Both the position numbers and the translations under genes were made by a program. DNA of 6,773 nt, from the NCBI GenBank assembly GCA_032127265.1, contig JAQAZP010000075.1, positions 1 to 6,773 of the forward strand, in the 5' to 3' direction. Under the pieces are notes generated by a model. It made no database searches, was not told the DNA's origin, and saw nothing but the letters and a program-made list of their open reading frames with translations. Source of the DNA: JAQAZP01 sp032127265 (GTDB taxonomy: Bacteria > Acidobacteriota > JAQAZP01). This document shows, in pieces, positions 1 through 5,794 of the stretch (positions within the stretch are counted from its first letter, which is position 1; each line of letters opens with the position of its first letter).

Positions 1-105
1 GCAAGGCGCGAGGAGGGCGCATACTCGAAGTATGCAACCGACGAGCAACGCGGCGGGCCGTGATGCGGAGGCCGAATCATGGTAAGGAATTTCTGGGACT
101 CCACA
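1..105. repeat. Probable dispersed palindromic intergenic repeat (left part cut by window edge)
   Basis: This stretch has no gene. It contains a perfect short palindrome at 19-35 (gcatact, three-base loop cga, agtatgc), flanked by GC-rich tracts (gcgcgaggagggcgc before it, acgagcaacgcggcgggcc after it), and then a run that ends near ttctgggactcc around position 103. The layout of a GCATACT..AGTATGC core between GC-rich arms resembles dispersed intergenic repeats I associate with some GC-rich proteobacterial genomes; that comparison is from memory. Only one copy is in the window, so its repeat nature is inferred. The composition changes to AT-richer DNA after about 105, which is where I place the right boundary. 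It may begin left of the window. Confidence 0.45.
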
Positions 106-151
106 CTAGTGAGGAGCTTTCTGAATTCTTCACCCGGCTGAGCCGTACCGC

Positions 152-180
152 AAATTATATTGCGTTTAGCACCATATAAT
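152..180 (+). promoter_or_regulatory. Candidate sigma70-type promoter for the S41 peptidase gene
   Basis: A perfect TATAAT hexamer lies at 175-180 in the most AT-rich part of the leader (about 150-180). At a 17-bp spacing the -35 position is aaatta (152-157), which is a poor match to TTGACA, so the call rests on the -10 alone. Transcription would start near 187 and leave a 5' leader of about 115 bases. The hexamer could be a chance match in AT-rich DNA. Confidence 0.3.
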
Positions 181-254
181 CGGGAACCAGCGGCCTCCCG
201 GGACGTTATGGAATTCGAGAGCTTTGGATTAGTGGAATTGTCCGCACATCGGTT

Positions 255-274
255 CCGGCGAATTCCAACGCCGG
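255..274 (+). other. GC-rich hairpin in the 5' leader of the S41 peptidase gene
   Basis: The arms ccggcg (255-260) and cgccgg (269-274) are perfectly complementary around the 8-base loop aattccaa. The hairpin ends 14 bases before the ribosome binding site. There is no T-run after it, so it is not an intrinsic terminator. It could affect mRNA stability or translation, but a 6-bp stem in GC-rich DNA may also be chance. Confidence 0.25.
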
Positions 275-288
275 CAGAGTACTGAAAA

Positions 289-295
289 GAGGGAG
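289..295 (+). promoter_or_regulatory. Shine-Dalgarno sequence of the S41 peptidase gene
   Basis: The purine run gagggag sits five bases before the ATG at 301. This supports that start, as does the good signal peptide that begins there. Confidence 0.7.
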
Positions 296-300
296 TAACC

Positions 301-1683
301 ATGAAGCTGAATGAAAAGAGCTGGAAACGGTATCTCCTGGCCGGCCGCTGGCCGGTGCTGGCCCTGTCCCTGGTGTTGGGGTTAACTCCGCTGTCGTCAG
401 CCCAGGTAATCATACGGGCGCCGGCCGATGCGCCGATCAGCGCTGAACAGCGGGCCGCGGCAGTGGAAAAGGTTTCCGCTGCCCTGCTCAAGACCTATGT
501 CTACCTCGACACCGCCGAAAAGATGGCGACCCATATCAGTCAACAGTTGGAAAGAGGGGCCTATGACGGCCTGGACAACGGTCCGCGATTCTGCTCCACC
601 CTCACCGAGGACCTGCGCGGGATCAGCCATGACCGGCATCTGGCGGTGATGTTCAGCGGACTCCCCGTGGAGTACGCGGCAGCGGACCCGGACCCTGCCG
701 AGGAGGAGCGGCAGCGGCAACAGCGATTCGACCAGCAGCGGCGCCGCAATTTCGACTTTCAGAAGATCGAGATCCTCGAAGGCAACGTGGGCTACTTGCG
801 GCTGAACAGCTTCACCGGCAGCGAGACATCGGGGGACACGGCGGTGGCGGCGATGAACTTTCTCGCCCACTGCGACGCAATCATCTTCGACCTGCGGGGA
901 AACGGCGGCGGCGACCCCTCGCTGATCCAGTTGATCACCAGTTACTTTGTCGATGAGCCGACCCACCTGAACAGCTTCTACATCCGTGAATCGGACATCA
1001 CCAACCAGTTCTGGACCGCCGCGCATGTGGAAGGCCCGCGGATGACCGGAGCGGACCTCTATGTCCTCACCTCGAGCTACACCTTTTCCGGGGCCGAAGA
1101 ATTCAGCTACAACATGAAGGCGTTGAAACGAGGCACCCTGGTGGGCGAAACCACCGGCGGCGGAGCCCACCCGGTCAGCTTTATCAGCTTCCCCGAAATC
1201 GGGATCTCCATGTCCCTGCCCTTTGGCCGGGCGGTGAACCCGATCACCGGGACCAACTGGGAGGGCACCGGCGTTGAACCGGACATCGCGGTGGCGGCGG
1301 AAAAAGCCCTGGACACGGCACATATGGAGGCGCTCCGCCGGCTGGCTGAAGAAGCCGACAGCCCTGAGCGGGCGGCCGAGCTGGCCCGGGCGCGGCGGAT
1401 CATCAAGGCCCGGGTGGATCCGGTTGTGTTTGATGAAGACGCCATGGCCGAGTATGCCGGCAGCTACGACGACCGGCGAATCTTCGTCCAGGACGGCACT
1501 CTGCTCTACCGACGGGGCGACATGCCGCAGCGGGAGATGATCGCCCTCGGTGACGACCAGTTCGTCTTCGAGGGAGTTGACGATTTCGTACTGCAGTTCG
1601 ACCGCAACGAGAAGGGACGGATCACCGCCGCCATCGGGATCTACGGCAATGGTCAGAAAGACGTTTCGCCGCGGGACGAGTAG
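301..1683 (+). CDS. Secreted S41-family serine peptidase (IRBP/tricorn-core-like, no PDZ domain)
   Basis: A 460-residue exported protease of the tail-specific/IRBP-like S41 family. Residues 1-34 form a signal peptide: charged start (K2, K6, K9, R10), hydrophobic core 18-31, and a likely cut after SSA34. Residues about 46-125 match the helical S41 N-terminal domain. The charged linker 130-150 (ERQRQQRFDQQRRR) leads straight into the catalytic domain (FDFQKIEI from 151, GYLRLNSF 164-171, DLRGNGGG 197-204, TFSGAEEF 261-268, VGETTGGGAHP 281-291, GTGVEPDI 322-329), with no PDZ domain between. Ser263 is the expected nucleophile. By analogy with tricorn and CPAF, His113 and Glu321 could complete the site; Glu321 lies 58 residues after the Ser, as in tricorn as I recall it. 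There is no CtpA-type Ser-Lys dyad signature. Residues 385-450 (AEYAGSYDDRRIFVQDG...) look like the small beta-rich domain often found after S41 or beta-lactamase domains. It is a single-gene unit convergent with the sirtuin gene. Family is secure; substrate is unknown. Confidence 0.9.
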   Translation: MKLNEKSWKRYLLAGRWPVLALSLVLGLTPLSSAQVIIRAPADAPISAEQRAAAVEKVSAALLKTYVYLDTAEKMATHISQQLERGAYDGLDNGPRFCSTLTEDLRGISHDRHLAVMFSGLPVEYAAADPDPAEEERQRQQRFDQQRRRNFDFQKIEILEGNVGYLRLNSFTGSETSGDTAVAAMNFLAHCDAIIFDLRGNGGGDPSLIQLITSYFVDEPTHLNSFYIRESDITNQFWTAAHVEGPRMTGADLYVLTSSYTFSGAEEFSYNMKALKRGTLVGETTGGGAHPVSFISFPEIGISMSLPFGRAVNPITGTNWEGTGVEPDIAVAAEKALDTAHMEALRRLAEEADSPERAAELARARRIIKARVDPVVFDEDAMAEYAGSYDDRRIFVQDGTLLYRRGDMPQREMIALGDDQFVFEGVDDFVLQFDRNEKGRITAAIGIYGNGQKDVSPRDE

Positions 1684-1764
1684 CAGACACTCCCGGGCCT
1701 CAAACCAATCGTTAATTCCACGTCAAGAAGTGGTTTCAATACCTTGTCTGTGGTTCAAGGGCAA

Positions 1765-1829
1765 GTTGCGCACCGATGAGAAAGCGGAGCATACTCCCGT
1801 GGTGTGAGTGTTTCTCATCGGTGCGCAAC
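1765..1829. repeat. Perfect 19-bp inverted repeat between convergent genes (possible bidirectional terminator)
   Basis: The left arm gttgcgcaccgatgagaaa (1765-1783) is the exact reverse complement of the right arm at 1811-1829, around a 27-base loop. Within the loop, ggag (1786-1789) and ctcc (1794-1797) can form a small second hairpin. The element lies 81 bases after the S41 stop and 38 bases after the sirtuin stop on the other strand, where a shared transcription-ending or mRNA-protecting structure would be expected. Neither side has an outer T-run: the A/T runs are inside the arms at the loop. It is therefore not a standard intrinsic terminator. A mobile hairpin is possible, but I see no flanking target duplication. 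Structure is certain; role is inferred. Confidence 0.8.
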
Positions 1830-1867
1830 GCAGCACTTGGGCCTCAGACGAGGTTTTGGAATCGCTT

Positions 1868-2626
1868 CTAAGGTGGGGGGAGCTCCAAAGCCTCAAACAG
1901 CTTGTTCATCGCCGTGGTGGCCTTGTCCTGGAGAAAGATGTCGGTCACGCCCCGTTTGCCGTAGTTCGAGGGCTCTACGTTGATCTCGATCACCTTCGCC
2001 CCGTTCTGCTTGGCCAGGCTGGGGATCAGGCAGGCCGGCATCACCTCGCCGGTGGTGCCCACCAGGATGAAGAGATCGGCCAGCTCCGCCTCGTGGAAGG
2101 AGGCCGCGCTGACGTCCTCCGGGATCCCCTCGCCAAAGAAAATGAAGTCGGGCTTGAGCAGCCCCCCACAGTCGGGACAGGTGGGCGGGAGCCGCTGGAG
2201 ATCAATCTCGGCCGAAGGCTTTTTCTCGCCGCAGGCCAGGCAGATCATCCGGCCGGCGCTGCCGTGGAATTCGTGCACCGTGCGGCTGCCCGCATCCTGG
2301 TGCAGGTTGTCGATATTCTGGGTGATCACGCCGCCTTTCAGCAGATCCTGCCGCTCCAACTCGGCCAGGCCGCGGTGCGCCGCGTTGGGCACGGCGCTGC
2401 CGAAGAAGTCATAGAAGATCTCGCGGATCACCTTCCACGAAGTGTCGGGGCTGGAGAGAAAGTGGTCCAGCTGAAGCAAAGCCGGATCGTATTTGCTCCA
2501 GAGACCTCCCTCGCCACGAAACGGCGGGATGCCGCTTTCCACCGAAATTCCGGCACCGGTAAAACCAACGGTACGTTTGGCCTCCCTGATGGCATCCGCC
2601 GCGCGCTGGTATTCCACCTGCAACAT
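1868..2626 (-). CDS. Sir2-family NAD-dependent protein deacylase (sirtuin)
   Basis: A 252-residue cytosolic sirtuin that removes acyl groups from protein lysines, using NAD and yielding nicotinamide and O-acyl-ADP-ribose. All family motifs are present in order: NAD-binding GAGISVESGIPPFRG (24-38), TQNIDNLHQDAG (102-113), the catalytic His121 in HEFHGS, a Cys4 zinc site (C129, C132, C150, C153), KPDFIFFGE (158-166), VGTTGEVMP (189-197) and EINVEP (214-219). Length is normal. At the place where CobB and SIRT5 carry the acyl-recognising Tyr-x-x-Arg (before PNAAH), this protein has FYDFF (71-75): the Tyr is kept but the Arg is Phe75. This argues for deacetylation rather than desuccinylation (inference). 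The ATG at 2626 has ggag nine bases upstream (2639-2636). The gene follows pgi by 25 bp and is probably co-transcribed with it. VGTTGEVMP is a slight variant of the usual VGTSxxVxP. It is the last gene before the convergent inverted repeat. Confidence 0.93.
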   Translation of the reverse strand: MLQVEYQRAADAIREAKRTVGFTGAGISVESGIPPFRGEGGLWSKYDPALLQLDHFLSSPDTSWKVIREIFYDFFGSAVPNAAHRGLAELERQDLLKGGVITQNIDNLHQDAGSRTVHEFHGSAGRMICLACGEKKPSAEIDLQRLPPTCPDCGGLLKPDFIFFGEGIPEDVSAASFHEAELADLFILVGTTGEVMPACLIPSLAKQNGAKVIEINVEPSNYGKRGVTDIFLQDKATTAMNKLFEALELPPP

Positions 2627-2651
2627 CCCGCTGTTCTCCGTCCCGATCAGC

Positions 2652-4241
2652 TCAGTCTATGCGATACCGTTTCTGGAACGGCGTGGGGCCTTTCTCCGCC
2701 CGCACACCATACCGGCCATTGGCCGCCAGTCCCTCGAGGATGTGAAACACCGTTTCCCGGTCCGTGCCGCTCAGGGTTTCCCGGGCCAATTCATCAACCG
2801 ACAGCCAGCGTCCGCGGTTCTCCTTCAGCACCACGGCCAGGGCCAGCTGGATGTCGAGCACGTTATGGGCCGCCTTCTTTCCCGCCTCGACGCCCGGCTG
2901 GTGGTAGGCATTGATCCCGATCATCGAGGCGTAAAAACCCACCGCCCGTTCGAAGAGGGCGATCAGCGACCCCACCGACTCAGGTGTGACCGAGGGCACG
3001 GTGATGGTCAGCGTGGCTCGCCCGCTCTCGGCCAGTGCCTGTCGTGTTCCGAGAAGGAACCCGGAAAGGTAGTCACCGCTGGTGACCCCGTCCTCCACGT
3101 CCAGCGATCCACCCTGGCGGTGCTCCAGGACCTGGATGAAGGTGAGGAAGAAATTGTGGATCCCGTCGCGCAGTTGCTGAACGTAGGCGTGCTGGTCGGT
3201 GGACCCCTTGTTACCGTAAACCGTCATCCCCTGGTGAACCACCTTGCCCTCCAGGTTCTGCTCCTTGCCCAGGGATTCCATCACCAGCTGCTGCAGGTAG
3301 CGGCTGAACAGGGACAGTCGATCCTTGTAGGGGATGACCACCATATCCTTCAGTCCCCGCCCCTCTCCAGCATGGTACCAGGCCAGGGCGAGGAGCAGAG
3401 CCGGGTTCAGCCGCACCTCCCCCGAACGGGTCAGTTCGTCCATCTGACAGGCGCCGCTAAGCAGTTCCTCAACCGGGAACCCCTGGAGCGCGGCCGGGAG
3501 CAGCCCCACCGCTGACATCACCGAGGTCCTCCCCCCCCCCCAGTACCACATGGGGAAGATTCCGAGGAAGGAGTTCTCGGCGGCGAAATTGGCCAGCTTG
3601 CTCCCCTGGCCGGTGACCGCCACCGCGTGATCCCCAAAGTTCAAACCAGCCCGGCGGTAGGCGGCCAGGACCTCCATCATGCCGTTGCGTGTTTCGGGTG
3701 TGGAGCCGGACTTGGAGACCACCACGGTCAATGTCCGCTGCAGGTCGCTGCCGATGTCGGCCAGCACGCGGTCCATCCCGTCGGGGTCGGTATTGTCGAA
3801 GAAATTGGCGGTCAACGGGTCTTCGGGGCCGCGAAGCGCATCGTCCACGAATTGCGGCCCCAGGGCCGATCCGCCGATCCCCACCACCAGAAGCCTGGTG
3901 AACTTCCCCCCCCGCTCCGGGGCCAGGTCGCCGGCGTGGACGTGAGTGGCGAATTGCCGGATCTGGGCCACGGTGGAGCGGATCTCCTTGGTGATGGCCG
4001 CCGACGGTGCGAGTTCAGGTGCGCGCAGCCAGTAGTGGCCCACCATGCGCTTTTCGTCGGGATTGGCCACTGCACCCCTCTCCAGCGCGTTCATCTGCTC
4101 GATGGCGGTGTGGATCGCCGGTTCCATCCTGGAAATAAATCCCTCGGAGAAACCCATCCGGCTGTAATCGATACGGAAGCCGGTTTCATCGTCCCACCAG
4201 CACTGTTCCTTGAACCGCTTCCAGGAAACTCTCTTGGCCAT
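2652..4241 (-). CDS. pgi: Glucose-6-phosphate isomerase
   Basis: A 529-residue enzyme interconverting glucose 6-phosphate and fructose 6-phosphate in glycolysis and gluconeogenesis. Two SIS sugar-phosphate domains are visible: GIGGSALG (121-128) and the phosphate-binding SKSGSTPET (176-184), then the signature GGGRTSVMSAVG with Arg238, MESLGKE with catalytic Glu322, STDQHAYVQ with catalytic His351, and GVEAGKK with Lys455. All match the rabbit active-site residues (R272, E357, H388, K518). The Thr after GGR, where many Pgi enzymes have Phe or Tyr, is typical of the cyanobacterial/deltaproteobacterial group. After about residue 465 there is a C-terminal extension (RWLSVDELARETLSGTDRETV..) that reads like a small winged-helix segment. 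The frame is open to 4373, but the extra residues are low-complexity and overlap the upstream gene. A strong GGGAGGA precedes tandem ATGs at 4244 and 4241. I chose 4241 for its better spacing; 4244 would add one Met. The signature is encoded across an 11-G run (3531-3541), which is intact in frame here. Confidence 0.95.
   Translation of the reverse strand: MAKRVSWKRFKEQCWWDDETGFRIDYSRMGFSEGFISRMEPAIHTAIEQMNALERGAVANPDEKRMVGHYWLRAPELAPSAAITKEIRSTVAQIRQFATHVHAGDLAPERGGKFTRLLVVGIGGSALGPQFVDDALRGPEDPLTANFFDNTDPDGMDRVLADIGSDLQRTLTVVVSKSGSTPETRNGMMEVLAAYRRAGLNFGDHAVAVTGQGSKLANFAAENSFLGIFPMWYWGGGRTSVMSAVGLLPAALQGFPVEELLSGACQMDELTRSGEVRLNPALLLALAWYHAGEGRGLKDMVVIPYKDRLSLFSRYLQQLVMESLGKEQNLEGKVVHQGMTVYGNKGSTDQHAYVQQLRDGIHNFFLTFIQVLEHRQGGSLDVEDGVTSGDYLSGFLLGTRQALAESGRATLTITVPSVTPESVGSLIALFERAVGFYASMIGINAYHQPGVEAGKKAAHNVLDIQLALAVVLKENRGRWLSVDELARETLSGTDRETVFHILEGLAANGRYGVRAEKGPTPFQKRYRID
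3531..3541 (-). repeat. 11-base G homopolymer inside pgi
   Basis: Eleven consecutive C on the + strand (G on the coding strand) encode the end of Trp and Gly-Gly-Gly at residues 234-237, immediately before active-site Arg238. Such tracts slip readily in replication and in sequencing. The length here keeps the frame open. A second, shorter tract of eight C lies at 3906-3913 in the same gene. Confidence 0.95.
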
Positions 4242-4247
4242 CATTGA

Positions 4248-4254
4248 TCCTCCC
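4248..4254 (-). promoter_or_regulatory. Shine-Dalgarno sequence that fixes the pgi start
   Basis: GGGAGGA on the minus strand lies three bases before the ATG at 4244 and six before the ATG at 4241. It rules out the longer open frame to 4373, and its spacing favours the second ATG. Confidence 0.75.
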
Positions 4255-4300
4255 GGCAACGTCCGAGGCCGGGGCCCGGTCTCTTTGCCGTCATCCTGCT

Positions 4301-5794
4301 TCACTCCACGTAACCAAGGGTCTGCAACTCCTGCATCAGCCGCCCCTGGAGGGTCAGCTGTTCGCCCGACCACTGCCGTCGGCCGGCACAGGCCTCCAGG
4401 TGCTCCTGGAGCAACCGGCGCATCCGGTCAACCCGGCCCCGTTCCCGCTGGGCCAGGTTGACCTGTTCCATGGGATCATGCCCCAGATGGTACAGCTCTT
4501 CCCACCCGTCCGCCAACCCCACAATGTATTTGTAGTTTCCCGACAGGACCGCCTTGCGTTCCGTGCCGTAGGCGATTGACTCGCCGAATGCGTCGCGATC
4601 CTCCGCCTCCGCCGCGCCGCCGTCCCCCCAGAACGGGCGCAGGGAACAGCCTTCCATGGTGGCCGGCCGCTCCAGCCCCGCCAGGTCGAGCAGTGTCGGG
4701 GCCAGATCCACCGAACGGCCCCGGCGCGTGGCCACCCGGCCGGTGGGCAGTCCGGGCCCGGCTATGATCAGCGGGACTCGCAGCAGCTCCTGGTATTGAC
4801 TCTGACCGTGGCCGATGCCCCAGGTACCGCGCGGGTCGTTGTATCGCTGGCGCTCGATCTCCGTGTGGTCCCAGAACTCCTCACCGTGATCCGAAGCCAC
4901 TGCCAGCACCGTGCCACCGGAAGTGAACCCGACGCCCGGCGGCCGCAGGCGGTGGAAGAGCCGGCCCAGGTGGTGGTCGGTAAAGGCCACGGCGGCATCG
5001 TAGAAGGCGAGTTTTATCCGGCAGAGCCGGGCCTGCTCCGGCCCGCTTCGCGGATCAATGCTGGTCAGGCCCTTCCATCCGGTGGGATCGAAGCCCGGCG
5101 GCAGGGCGCCGAGGATCGGTCCCAGCGGTGCATAGTGCTCCGGCCGGGGCCGGTGAGGGTGGTGCGGATCATTGAGGTGCAGGTAGACAAAGCAGGGTCC
5201 GGCTGGCTCAGTGTCCAGCCACCGGATTACCTCGTCGATCACGGCGTCGGCCTGACCGCCCTCCTCCGGGTAGTGCTGGTAGACATACTCATCAAATCCC
5301 CGTTCGATCCCCGAGCCGGAGGAGAGAAACGGATTGGTGACCCAGGCGCATGTCCGGTATCCGTTCTCCTGAAAGGCCTGCGCCAGGGTGGTGATCCGCT
5401 TATCGATGCCCCGGATACCGATGGGCGAATCGATGGTCCGCGGCCCCTGGTCCCAGATGGCGGCGCCATGCACCGAGGGCCAGGTGGAGGTCATCAGCGA
5501 AACCACCGAGGGGAGCGTCCAGGGGGCGGCGCTCACCAGCTGGTCAAACCGGACCCCCTGCCCGGCCAGTTCATCCAGGTTGGGGCTGGTTGGCCCGCCA
5601 TACCCGTAGCACCCCAGGTGGTCGGCGCGCAGGGTGTCCACCACCACCAGAACCACCGATGGGTGCATATCGGCGCTCTCGCCTCCGCTGGTGCAGGACA
5701 CGGCCAGGATGGCCACGGACAGGACCATGACCAGGACGGCCATGGTCCCGCCACCCTTGATCGTCGTCTGCCACAGTGCCCCCGTTCGCATCAT
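4301..5794 (-). CDS. Sulfatase/alkaline-phosphatase-superfamily lipoprotein with Thr in the nucleophile position
   Basis: A 497-residue exported metal-dependent hydrolase or transferase. Residues 1-33 are a lipoprotein signal peptide (R3, K13; hydrophobic 18-31; lipobox AVSC with Cys34), so it is probably membrane-anchored outside the cytoplasm. The fold is shown by VVVDTLRADHLGCYGY (50-65; Asp53 a metal ligand), SPNLDELA, APWTLPSVVSLMTSTWPSVHG (90-110), SDHGEEFWDH (301-310; Asp302 and His303 metal ligands) and GHGQSQYQELLRVPLI (His329). It ends in LGYVE, a common C-terminus in this group. The C/S-x-P-x-R formylglycine motif is replaced by T93-L-P-S-V, so a classical formylglycine sulfatase is unlikely. 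Thr nucleophiles occur in LtaS- and OpgB-like relatives, so phosphodiesterase or phosphotransferase chemistry is possible. The start at 5794 overlaps the upstream stop as ATGA and has GGGAG seven bases before it. A start at Met18 (5743) would leave the signal peptide without positive charges. Substrate unknown. Confidence 0.85.
   Translation of the reverse strand: MMRTGALWQTTIKGGGTMAVLVMVLSVAILAVSCTSGGESADMHPSVVLVVVDTLRADHLGCYGYGGPTSPNLDELAGQGVRFDQLVSAAPWTLPSVVSLMTSTWPSVHGAAIWDQGPRTIDSPIGIRGIDKRITTLAQAFQENGYRTCAWVTNPFLSSGSGIERGFDEYVYQHYPEEGGQADAVIDEVIRWLDTEPAGPCFVYLHLNDPHHPHRPRPEHYAPLGPILGALPPGFDPTGWKGLTSIDPRSGPEQARLCRIKLAFYDAAVAFTDHHLGRLFHRLRPPGVGFTSGGTVLAVASDHGEEFWDHTEIERQRYNDPRGTWGIGHGQSQYQELLRVPLIIAGPGLPTGRVATRRGRSVDLAPTLLDLAGLERPATMEGCSLRPFWGDGGAAEAEDRDAFGESIAYGTERKAVLSGNYKYIVGLADGWEELYHLGHDPMEQVNLAQRERGRVDRMRRLLQEHLEACAGRRQWSGEQLTLQGRLMQELQTLGYVE

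Noticed and set aside
123..265. Three gaattc hexamers (123-128, 211-216, 260-265) in the S41 leader as possible operator repeats
   Set aside because: Spacing is irregular (88 and 49 bases), flanks are not shared, and a 6-bp palindrome is too short to call a binding site.
1790..1797. Shared gcatactc between the loop of the 1765-1829 element and the left-edge palindrome
   Set aside because: Only eight bases match and the flanks differ, so it does not show that the two elements belong to one repeat family.
1765..1829. Integron attC site, because the arms begin with GTT and end with AAC
   Set aside because: attC runs RYYYAAC to GTTRRRY on one strand; here the order is GTTGCGC to GCGCAAC, GTTGCGC does not fit GTTRRRY, the arms are perfectly paired without the extrahelical bases of attC, and no gene cassette or integrase is near.
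1808..2914. Long + strand open frame opposite the sirtuin gene and the end of pgi
   Set aside because: Its translation is low-complexity, rich in Pro, Arg, Gly and His, with no domain; the opposite strand carries complete conserved sirtuin and isomerase motifs. It is a high-GC antisense shadow.
4242..4373. Longer N-terminus for Pgi starting at 4373
   Set aside because: It would overlap the upstream gene by 73 bases and add a Pro/Gly/Asp-rich stretch without homology, while a strong Shine-Dalgarno precedes the tandem ATGs at 4244 and 4241.
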